NCBI RefSeq assembly: GCF_000423605.1
Contig: NZ_AUIH01000010.1
Span: 79,967-143,966 of the forward strand
Reading direction: 5' to 3'
Origin: Saccharospirillum impatiens DSM 12546
GTDB lineage: Bacteria > Pseudomonadota > Gammaproteobacteria > Pseudomonadales > Natronospirillaceae
DNA length: 64,000 bases
The position numbers and the translations under genes are program-made. The notes beneath the pieces are model-generated. The model had not been told where the DNA came from. It saw only the letters and a program-made list of their open reading frames with translations, and made no database searches. Shown piece after piece: positions 58,075 to 64,000 of the stretch; the stretch's first letter is position 1; each line of letters opens with the position of its first letter.

Positions 58075-58145
58075 GGGCAATGCCCTCACCAAACCAAGGC
58101 CCGAACCGGGCCTTGGCACGTTTTCACGCTTCGTTCTTCGTTTTT

Positions 58146-58176
58146 CGTAGGAGGCCAGTCCCCTGGGCGACAGGAA
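58146..58176 (-). repeat. Right-arm fragment of repeat family B (reversed)
   Basis: CGTAGGAGGCCAGTCCCCTG, GGCGACAGGAA, the reverse complement of the right arm of the 122-bp repeats. It lies just before the AT-rich island. Confidence 0.7.
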
Positions 58177-58270
58177 GCCTAACAAACCACAGACAGCCCC
58201 CTCACCACCACTCGAACACCTCACCACAACCCTCCAAACCGGACACATCCGACACCTCTGGGAAATAAGT

Positions 58271-58872
58271 TCTTGCCAACCGCGTCACAGAGTAACATGG
58301 TGAAAACACAACTTGTTTTGCCTTGGTGTGCCCTGTAACCGGCCTGGCGGTAGCTAGTCTTGAATAATTCTGAGGTTAATATTTTGAGACCAACAATGGA
58401 TGATCTTTATAGTAGATACGTGTTTAAAAGCATGACTGATAGCAACGCAGAATGTGGTGTAAGGGCTAATATTGCCTTCGACTTTGTACGGATAGAGGCT
58501 GCAAAAGTCGCTAGCTAGAGACTACGAAAACTAAAAAGTAGGTAAAAGGCGCGTTTTAATATCGACATGGATACTTATTGACTAGAGTGGTAGCAATTAA
58601 CTTTAATCTGTCAAATGGATTTTTAATAAAATAAGCCATTAGTGGTTATCCTTGACTAGCCGAGACCTATATTTCATCTGAGTGCTAAATTGACATACAC
58701 AATCGTTTTACATTACTCCAATAGCAAACTGACGGAAAAAATTAAAGTCACTATCTATATATAGGAATTGAATTCTAAAGTAGCTTCATAGTTGTATACG
58801 AGCCTTAGTGCCACTGTTGAAAAATCTTACCTTTTGAAGTAAAAAAAATTCGATACCAATTGGAAAATACGA
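58271..58872. other. AT-rich left flank of the island; no clear gene
   Basis: Composition changes sharply near 58270-58330 from GC-rich core to AT-rich. One 40-codon open frame lies at 58396-58518 (listed). A perfect TTGACA at 58690-58695 with AT-rich spacing suggests a possible promoter for the first island gene. No integrase, tRNA or direct-repeat attachment site was recognised. Confidence 0.5.
58396..58518 (+). CDS. Small open frame of 40 codons at the island edge, uncertain
   Basis: MDDLYSRYVFKSMTDSNAEC then GVRANIAFDFVRIEAAKVAS, with GAG eight bases before the ATG. The sequence resembles no known protein to me. It could be a real small protein, or the decayed start of a lost gene. Confidence 0.25.
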   Translation: MDDLYSRYVFKSMTDSNAECGVRANIAFDFVRIEAAKVAS

Positions 58873-60012
58873 ATGCAAATTGCTGGTGGATGTTATCGAG
58901 AGTTATGTTGCTTGCCAGAATGGAATGAACTCTATGGTTCCGGTGGGCGAGCAGCAGCAGCAATTTCTGCTAGCTCCCCTGGTAGTGTTTTGCATACATA
59001 TATTGAAGATACTAGCAACTTAGAATATCTAAAGAGCCTTGGTATAAAAACGCAAGCTTACTCGCGATCATCAGCAATTGTTTTTTCCTACTTCCACACC
59101 TTATCAAACCCATACATACAACCTCCACTGGATGAAATAGCTAAACAGTCGAAGATTAACGTAAGTGGCGATGTAGTCCTTCGGTTTGGATTTTTAGAAG
59201 GTGAAGCAGTAATTGATGCCCGTCGGGCAGTATTCGATCCACAATCTTTGAGGGACTTTACTGCATTTTGGGATAATGGCTCGAATGCGAAAGAATTGGC
59301 AATTGTTCTAAATGAATTGGAGCTTCAATGTGCAACTGAAATAGATGATATAAGGTTAGCAGCTCTGTACCTCATTGAGTTTCAAGCTGCTAAAGTTGTT
59401 GTAGTTAAAGGAGGTGTTAAAGGTGCTACAGTGTTTGAAAGCAATGGGCGAATTACAACAATCCCATCTTATCGATCTACCAAAGTTTTTAAGATCGGAA
59501 CTGGCGATGTATTCAGTGCTGTCTTCACGCATCATTGGGGGGAGAAGGGGGTGTCAGCAGCTGATGCGGCTGATATAGCATCTCGGTCGGTAGCTGAATA
59601 CTGCAGTACAAACTGTCTTCCAGTGATAGAAGGACGTCTGTCGCAATTAGAACCAATAAGCTATTCATCTGGAGGTTCAATATTGCTGCTTGGTAAGACG
59701 AATTCTGTGGGAAGGCGGTATGTTATGGAAGAGGCTCGCTTTGTATTGAGAGATCTTGGTATATCAGTTTCATGTCCATTATTAGGTGATAGTGTTAGTG
59801 GGAAAGAGTCAGCATTACTAATCATAGCTGATGGATTAGGCTCTGAAGTTATAGATCTTTTGGTTCAAGCGAAAGACGCAAAAAAACGAGTTGTAATTCT
59901 GAATGAAACGAAAGAGAAAATAGATGATAGGAAAATAGGTGGATTTGAAGTTATTGATGATTTCTCAACTGCAATATACCATGCGGCTTGGGCTTCAGCA
60001 GAAAATAATTAG
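58873..60012 (+). CDS. PfkB-family kinase with C-terminal Rossmann-like (nucleoside deoxyribosyltransferase-like) extension; first island gene
   Basis: 379 residues. Residues about 1-265 read as a PfkB sugar/nucleoside kinase: GSGGRAAAAISASSPG at the N-terminus, VVVKGGVKGATVFESNGR, and KIGTGDVFSAVFTHHWGEKG with the GTGD catalytic segment. Residues about 270-379 form a compact alpha/beta domain beginning ILLLGKTNSVGRRYVMEEARFVL, then ALLIIADGLGSEVIDLLVQAK, like nucleoside deoxyribosyltransferase/SLOG-type Rossmannoids. The natural substrate may be a nucleoside or ribose. Weak ribosome site (GGAAA). The gene precedes the TIR-TGT gene by 77 bases; strand and composition match. I infer it belongs to the same system. 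Confidence 0.7.
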   Translation: MQIAGGCYRELCCLPEWNELYGSGGRAAAAISASSPGSVLHTYIEDTSNLEYLKSLGIKTQAYSRSSAIVFSYFHTLSNPYIQPPLDEIAKQSKINVSGDVVLRFGFLEGEAVIDARRAVFDPQSLRDFTAFWDNGSNAKELAIVLNELELQCATEIDDIRLAALYLIEFQAAKVVVVKGGVKGATVFESNGRITTIPSYRSTKVFKIGTGDVFSAVFTHHWGEKGVSAADAADIASRSVAEYCSTNCLPVIEGRLSQLEPISYSSGGSILLLGKTNSVGRRYVMEEARFVLRDLGISVSCPLLGDSVSGKESALLIIADGLGSEVIDLLVQAKDAKKRVVILNETKEKIDDRKIGGFEVIDDFSTAIYHAAWASAENN

Positions 60013-60089
60013 GTGTTATAGTTTCAAGATTTTTAGTGCAATTTAATGTGAAGTCAACGGTTATAAGTTAGTTTAGGGATGGGTGGCAT

Positions 60090-61460
60090 ATGTCGGATGT
60101 TTACATGGTATATGCATCGGAAGATCGAGGCATTGCAGAGGAAGTTTATGGGCACCTAGAAAAACTATGGGATGTCTGGTGGGATGACAAAATAGTCGGC
60201 CCTTTTTCTCGTGCAATTGAAGATCAAATCCCTAAGTCAAAATGTATGGTGCTGCTCCTTTCTGAGTCCTCTAGAGCAAAAGATACTGTCCTAGATGAGT
60301 TGAGGCTTGCTAAAGAAAGTGAGCTTGATATTCTAATTGCTAGGCTAGATCACTGTAAAGCACCATACCAGTATGGCGGATATAGTTGCTGCAGTATGGT
60401 AGATTGGGATGGGGACTCAGACCATGCTGGATTTAGTCAGTTAATGAGAAAAATAGCCACTGTTGTCCCGCCAGCCATGCCTCCCAAGCGCCCTATTAGT
60501 ATCGCTGATAGTGAGCTGAAGCTGCCAAGGCTTTTCTATTCGATTTCATCCTACAACACATCTATAAAACCAAGTGAAGCCGTTCAAGCGCTACGGGCGC
60601 TTCAAGCACCATCGATACTTGTTTCTGCATATGACCTGGTGAGTAAGCGTGAGCCAGAAAAAATGATAATTGAATTAAAAAGGTATCAAAAGAGTGGTGG
60701 GTTCATTTTGTTGGATTCAGGTGCGTATGAAGCAAGCCGACTCGAAGACAAGGGATGGTGTGTAGAGGACTTCAATGAGGCCGTTACTAACACACCTCAT
60801 GATTACGTATTTTGTTTTGATAAAATGAATCCTAGTTCAGGAAAAAAAGAGTTAGTAAAACAAGTGATTCATGCTGTATTGCGAGATCAAAAAACCACTA
60901 GTTCACCTGTCCTTCCTATTGTTCATGCGCCCCCCCTTAAAAAAGGTGGCTATAAGTTACAAGATCTCCCGTATATATTTCACGAAATATCAAAAGTACT
61001 GAAACCGCCAATGATTGCTATTCCAGAGCGCGAATTAGGGGCAGGTATAGTTGCTCGAGCAAAGATGATTAGTGCAATAAGGCAGGAGTTGAGTAAACTA
61101 CCGCATTATCAACCAATCCATGTGCTTGGTACTGGACACCCATGGGCTATTGCCATACTTGTAGCTGCAGGCGCGGACTCATTTGATGGGCTTGAGTGGT
61201 GCCGCTATTCGCTGGATGCAGATTTTGAACAAATTAGTCATTTTCATCTATTTGATCTAGTAGGAAACCTAGATCCGACGGTTGAGTTTGCGGCTAACGT
61301 AGCCATTCACAATCTAAATTATCTAAATAGTTTTAACCGAAATATGCAAGAGATGGTAGGGCAAGAAAAAGTTGAAGCATGGGTAACCGGAATTCTAAGT
61401 CTGAAAAGTAGGGAGCCTCTTGAGAAACTAAAAGTACATTACCCGGGGATATTTGAATGA
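60090..61460 (+). CDS. TIR domain fused to tRNA-guanine-transglycosylase-like domain
   Basis: 456 residues. Residues 1-125 form a TIR domain (DVYMVYASEDRGIAEEVY, WDVWWDDK, then MVLLLSESS and VLDELRLA with candidate catalytic E70). Residues about 145-456 resemble TGT enzymes: FILLDSGAYEASR (DSG, residues 209-211, cf. DSGGF of TGT) and HVLGTGHPWAIAILVAAGAD, SFDGLEWCRY (aspartates D363/D366, in the place of the TGT nucleophile). The TGT zinc site is not seen, as in DpdA/Cap10-type homologues. Possible roles: base exchange or hydrolysis of a deazaguanine or NAD+-like substrate. The ATG at 60090 follows GGGTGG. Overlaps the OGG-like gene by 4 bases (ATGA). Confidence 0.75.
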   Translation: MSDVYMVYASEDRGIAEEVYGHLEKLWDVWWDDKIVGPFSRAIEDQIPKSKCMVLLLSESSRAKDTVLDELRLAKESELDILIARLDHCKAPYQYGGYSCCSMVDWDGDSDHAGFSQLMRKIATVVPPAMPPKRPISIADSELKLPRLFYSISSYNTSIKPSEAVQALRALQAPSILVSAYDLVSKREPEKMIIELKRYQKSGGFILLDSGAYEASRLEDKGWCVEDFNEAVTNTPHDYVFCFDKMNPSSGKKELVKQVIHAVLRDQKTTSSPVLPIVHAPPLKKGGYKLQDLPYIFHEISKVLKPPMIAIPERELGAGIVARAKMISAIRQELSKLPHYQPIHVLGTGHPWAIAILVAAGADSFDGLEWCRYSLDADFEQISHFHLFDLVGNLDPTVEFAANVAIHNLNYLNSFNRNMQEMVGQEKVEAWVTGILSLKSREPLEKLKVHYPGIFE

Positions 61461-62158
61461 ACAGATATACACCTGCCGAATTGTTTAGAGCGGTTGAAGC
61501 GATTTGTCCAGATATTGAGTTGCATACTATGAATTTCACTAAGGCCACTGAACGAAGTCTATGGTGGGAGTTGTCTACTTGTATTCTAGGTAGCCAGGTA
61601 CCATACGACCTTGCCGTTTCAGCAGCAAACAAGATCGAAAATTCTGCTCTATTGCTCCAAGAAGAATCTTACTTTGAGGCACTCTATCAATCACTCTTCG
61701 ACCTCTTATCTACTCCACTTGATGTAGGTGGTAATTTAAGGAAATATCGATTTCCAGAGTCCAAAGCCCGTCAACTCGCAAGCGCGCGACTGACTATAGC
61801 CAAAACGTATGGTTCTTTATCTGATTTCCTAAATGGTTTTGACAACGCATTCGAGGCGAGATCTTGGTTGATAGGAAATGTAAAAGGCCTGGGTCCTAAA
61901 CAGGCTAGCATGTTTTTGCGTAATGTTGGAGTTAGCTATGAGTTGGCGATACTGGATAGGCATGTATTGAATTATATGTCCGCAGTTGGAATTTACGCAG
62001 GTAAAGAGCCGTCTATATCAAATTTAGAAAAATACAAGTCACATGAAGCAGTATTGAAAAAGCATGCTGTTGAGCTAGGTTGCGCAGTGGGGCTTCTTGA
62101 TTGGGCTATATGGATTGTAATGCGTGTTGCTAATGAGAACTTGGAGGTAGCTGCATGA
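61457..62158 (+). CDS. OGG/AGOG-type DNA glycosylase-like protein (HhH-GPD)
   Basis: 233 residues. The helix-hairpin-helix GNVKGLGPKQASMFLRNVG (about residues 140-158), with a lysine at 148 and the conserved aspartate in LAILDRHVLNYM (D167), matches archaeal-type 8-oxoguanine glycosylase/lyases (Ogg2/AGOG group). In type IV CBASS a relative accompanies QueC- and TGT-like proteins; its substrate there may be a modified guanine or deazaguanine conjugate rather than 8-oxoG in DNA. Translationally coupled at both ends (ATGA with the TIR-TGT gene, ATGA with the QueC-like gene). Confidence 0.78.
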   Translation: MNRYTPAELFRAVEAICPDIELHTMNFTKATERSLWWELSTCILGSQVPYDLAVSAANKIENSALLLQEESYFEALYQSLFDLLSTPLDVGGNLRKYRFPESKARQLASARLTIAKTYGSLSDFLNGFDNAFEARSWLIGNVKGLGPKQASMFLRNVGVSYELAILDRHVLNYMSAVGIYAGKEPSISNLEKYKSHEAVLKKHAVELGCAVGLLDWAIWIVMRVANENLEVAA

Positions 62159-62736
62159 GTATTGTCACGCTTGTTTCCGGGGGGCTAGATTCTACGCTCG
62201 TGGCTAGATTAGCGAAAGAGGAGGGAGTGCATCAGTTTCCGTTGTTCATCGACTATGGCCAAGTTTGTCGTGATCGGGAGTTAGCGGCCTGCAGACAAGC
62301 AATGGTTTCACTTGAATTGCCAGATCCGAAAGTAGCGGATCTATCAGGGTATGGCCTTCTTATTAAATCAGGGCTTACCGATCCGACACTTCATATAGTA
62401 GATGACGCATTTACACCAGGAAGAAACATGTTGTTCCTGTTAACAGCTTCAGCATACGCCTTTCAGGTTGGCGCAGATGCAGTATCAATTGCCTTGCTAC
62501 ACGAGGACACGAGTATATTTCCTGATCAAACATCCTATTTTTTACGGGAAGCCGAGAGAATGATTGCTGTTTGTATGGGCCGAAATATTAAAGTATTGGC
62601 ACCGTTAGCATCATATTATAAATCTGATGTCGTGGCGTTAGCAAAAGATAAAGGTATCGAGAATACCTATTCTTGTCATAAAGGTGGTGAGCAACCTTGT
62701 GGCGAATGCATCGCATGTAATGAATTTAAGTTTTGA
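62155..62736 (+). CDS. QueC-like 7-cyano-7-deazaguanine synthase homologue (Cap9-type)
   Basis: 193 residues. The ATP pyrophosphatase loop SGGLDS is at residues 8-13, the family segment FTPGRNMLFL at 87-96, and the zinc site Cys174, Cys182, Cys185, Cys188 (SCHKGGEQPCGECIAC). It is shorter than housekeeping QueC (about 230 residues) and there is no queD, queE, queF or folE neighbour, so it is not a pathway QueC. In type IV CBASS the homologue Cap9 is, as I recall it, reported to attach a deazaguanine to the N-terminal glycine of a partner. It ends 10 bases before the small TIR gene. Confidence 0.85.
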   Translation: MSIVTLVSGGLDSTLVARLAKEEGVHQFPLFIDYGQVCRDRELAACRQAMVSLELPDPKVADLSGYGLLIKSGLTDPTLHIVDDAFTPGRNMLFLLTASAYAFQVGADAVSIALLHEDTSIFPDQTSYFLREAERMIAVCMGRNIKVLAPLASYYKSDVVALAKDKGIENTYSCHKGGEQPCGECIACNEFKF

Positions 62737-62746
62737 GGAGGTTTGT

Positions 62747-63208
62747 ATGGGTGGAAGTGGTGGCGGTTGGAATAGTCTTGGTAATATACGAGCCCTTGAG
62801 GAAAAGGCTAAGGCCGCCTTGCAAGGTGGAAAGAGAAATGTATTTATTAGCTTTGCAGCTGAAGACATAGATGAGGTTAATCTTCTTCGTGGACATGCTA
62901 AGAATGAGAATAGTGATATTGAGTTTAACGATCACTCTGTTCGAGCACCATATAACAGTGAACAAGCAGAGTATATAAAGCGTAAAATAGCTGAAAGAAT
63001 TTCGAGATCATCAACTACCGTGGTTTACCTTTCGAATAGTGCGGCGTTGAGTCAATGGGTTGAATGGGAAGTATCAAAGAGCATAGAGCTAGGGAAGAGA
63101 GTAATAGCGGTTCATCCTGGAGAAAAATATTCCGGTATAAAGCCTTCATGGGTAGGGTCAATTAGTGAAATCTTACCGTGGTCAAAACTGTCAGAAAAGT
63201 TGAGGTGA
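62747..63208 (+). CDS. Small TIR-like (MTH538/ThsB-type) protein with glycine-rich N-terminus MGGSGGGW
   Basis: 153 residues. The TIR-like domain (about 29-130) has NVFISFAAEDIDEVNLLR, then STTVVYLSNSAALSQWVEWE with candidate catalytic E106/E108, and GKRVIAVHPGEKYSGIKP; this resembles the PF08937-type TIR of Thoeris ThsB. I chose the ATG at 62747: GAGGAGG (62735-62741) is spaced five bases before it. The frame stays open upstream to 62684, but that lies inside the QueC-like gene and has no ribosome site. After removal of Met the protein would start GGSGGGW. This is the only island protein with such an N-terminus, and it directly follows the QueC-like gene. Confidence 0.8.
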   Translation: MGGSGGGWNSLGNIRALEEKAKAALQGGKRNVFISFAAEDIDEVNLLRGHAKNENSDIEFNDHSVRAPYNSEQAEYIKRKIAERISRSSTTVVYLSNSAALSQWVEWEVSKSIELGKRVIAVHPGEKYSGIKPSWVGSISEILPWSKLSEKLR

Positions 63209-63258
63209 AAGCAGTATCTATATGCATATAATAGTTGACTAGAAAAAAGGATCTACTG

Positions 63259-63780
63259 ATGATGGATGAACGTAAGCTCTGCTTTGTAGTTATGGGGTTT
63301 GGAAAAAAGACCGATTTTGAAACTGGTAGATCACTAGATCTAGATGCTACGTATGAGTCTATTATTCAACCTGCAGTTGAGAGTGCAGGACTCCGGTGTC
63401 TACGAGCGGACGAAGTGCTGCATTCGGGGGTTATAGATACTGAAATGTACGAAATGTTGTTGCGATCGGATTTAGTTATTGCAGATATTTCAACAGGAAA
63501 CGTAAACGCTATCTATGAACTTGGAGTTCGACATGCATTAAGGCCAAACTCTACAATAATAATGAAAGAAGAGGCCGGTAAGCTTTATTTTGATCTAAGC
63601 CATATTAGGACTTTTATGTATCAGCATTTAGGTGAGGATATAGGTGCGCGAGAAGCAAAGCGTGCGGCGAATGACTTATGCTCATTAATTAGTGCCCGTC
63701 CAGAAAGGGCGATTTTTCAGAAAGATGCCAACGTCCTCCATTGGTCGTCGGATCCGCTTGGTGGTAAACCCCGCGTTTAG
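63259..63780 (+). CDS. Nucleoside-deoxyribosyltransferase-like protein (DrHyd-type)
   Basis: 173 residues. FVVMGFGKKTDFETGR, YESIIQPAVESAGLRCLRADEV, EMYEMLLRSDLVIADISTGN and NAIYELGVRHALRPNSTIIM match the short-Rossmannoid domain first seen next to TPR/MAP3K-like proteins and named deoxyribohydrolase (DrHyd) by Burroughs and Aravind. The ADIS and YELGVRHAL parts are the conserved core. It likely processes NAD+ or a nucleotide, as an effector or toxin. I chose the ATG at 63259 (AAAGG upstream); an open frame begins 24 bases earlier at TTG. It starts 50 bases after the small TIR gene. Confidence 0.75.
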   Translation: MMDERKLCFVVMGFGKKTDFETGRSLDLDATYESIIQPAVESAGLRCLRADEVLHSGVIDTEMYEMLLRSDLVIADISTGNVNAIYELGVRHALRPNSTIIMKEEAGKLYFDLSHIRTFMYQHLGEDIGAREAKRAANDLCSLISARPERAIFQKDANVLHWSSDPLGGKPRV

Positions 63781-63898
63781 CGTTTTTCCCTGCCATAACC
63801 AATCAAAATCCAATCAGTACGACAAATTCGGCGTAGCCGCCTCTGTGCCAGCACCTTTCTGACCCTTGTATCTGGCGGTGATCGAGTCAGTCGCAGCG

Positions 63899-64000
63899 CT
63901 AGCTGCTGTTCAACCTAACCAGACGCGTCAGGTTATAGCTGATGGCCGACGCCCAGACAAAAGACATGAAGCCGTCTTCGCCTTTCCATAACGCTTTTGA
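63899..64000 (-). CDS. C-terminal end of a transposase-like protein, partial
   Basis: On the minus strand the frame enters from beyond the window and ends LWKGEDGFMSFVWASAIS, then YNLTRLVRLNSS and a stop. A tail like this is seen at the ends of DDE transposases, but I could not assign a family. It lies about 120 bases after the last island gene, consistent with an insertion sequence flanking the island. Confidence 0.35.
   Translation of the reverse strand, partial: SKALWKGEDGFMSFVWASAISYNLTRLVRLNSS

Noticed and set aside
62155..62736. Housekeeping queuosine pathway gene (queC)
   Set aside because: No queD, queE, queF or folE nearby, the protein is shorter than typical QueC, and it is embedded between OGG-like and TIR genes with coupled translation.
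62747..63208. Thoeris system
   Set aside because: The small TIR resembles ThsB, but no ThsA-like protein (SIR2 plus SLOG, or macro domain) is present, and the QueC/TGT/OGG genes are not part of Thoeris.
58873..63780. Canonical type IV CBASS operon
   Set aside because: QueC-, TGT- and OGG-like genes are present, but I see no CD-NTase with a GS(x)nD nucleotidyltransferase motif, and the other genes are TIR, DrHyd and PfkB types. It is treated as a CBASS-like variant instead.

Overview
The window looks like a chromosome segment of a marine, heterotrophic gammaproteobacterium, probably of the Oceanospirillales/Saccharospirillaceae kind. That is an inference from gene content (branched-chain 2-oxoacid dehydrogenase E2, TRAP transporter plus hydroxycinnamate-type catabolism, split glycine cleavage genes, MalEFG, many c-di-GMP and chemotaxis proteins) and from the GC-rich core. 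The core is GC-rich and densely coded; about 58.3-63.9 kb is clearly AT-richer and coded differently.

Layout. 0-8 kb: 3' part of a 2-oxoacid dehydrogenase E2, an IS110-type insertion sequence between two identical 75-bp REP-like repeats, nfsA, a 2OG-Fe(II) oxygenase, a GNAT-nitrilase fusion and an NnrU membrane protein. 7.5-20.7 kb: a MarR regulator, a TRAP transporter on the minus strand and a divergent set on the plus strand (enoyl-CoA hydratase, thiolase, SDR dehydrogenase, acyl-CoA dehydrogenase, feruloyl-CoA-synthase-like ligase, thioesterase, secreted tannase/feruloyl esterase). Together these read as release, uptake, CoA activation and side-chain beta-oxidation of phenylpropenoid acids. 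21-29.9 kb: rhlE behind a leader terminator, a diguanylate cyclase gene broken by an internal deletion, two chemoreceptors, a chemoreceptor remnant and a GAF-GGDEF protein. 30-36 kb: gcvP, gcvH, an XRE-cupin regulator and gcvT, with a shared 16-bp palindrome before gcvH/regulator and before gcvT. 36-48 kb: a lipoprotein, a solute-binding protein, psuG-psuK, tRNA-Leu(UAG), a PAS-GGDEF-EAL protein, ettA, rlmE, a flavoprotein and an rRNA/tRNA methyltransferase. 48-58 kb: a serine/threonine-kinase-like protein, serA, a lipoprotein, malE-malF-malG and a fumarylacetoacetate-hydrolase-family gene.

The intergenic regions hold an unusual repeat population. Fifteen roughly 100-180 bp elements have an asymmetric, conserved core inside long outer arms. 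The arms differ greatly in sequence between copies, yet within nearly every copy the two arms are complementary. A 73-74 bp secondary element sits inside three of them and shows the same compensatory behaviour in its own small hairpin.

The most interesting region is the AT-rich island at the right end (58.9-63.8 kb). It holds six same-strand genes, of which genes 2-5 are tightly coupled: a PfkB-type kinase with a C-terminal Rossmann-like extension; a TIR domain fused to a tRNA-guanine-transglycosylase-like domain; an OGG/AGOG-type helix-hairpin-helix glycosylase; a QueC-like 7-deazaguanine enzyme; a small TIR protein whose best-supported start gives an N-terminus MGGSGGGW; and a nucleoside-deoxyribosyltransferase-like (DrHyd-type) protein. 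The TGT/OGG/QueC trio is known from type IV CBASS, but no CD-NTase is visible and TIR proteins take its place. I propose a variant anti-phage or conflict system in which the QueC-like enzyme may conjugate a deazaguanine to the N-terminal glycine of the small TIR effector. A transposase-like gene tail closes the island at the right edge.
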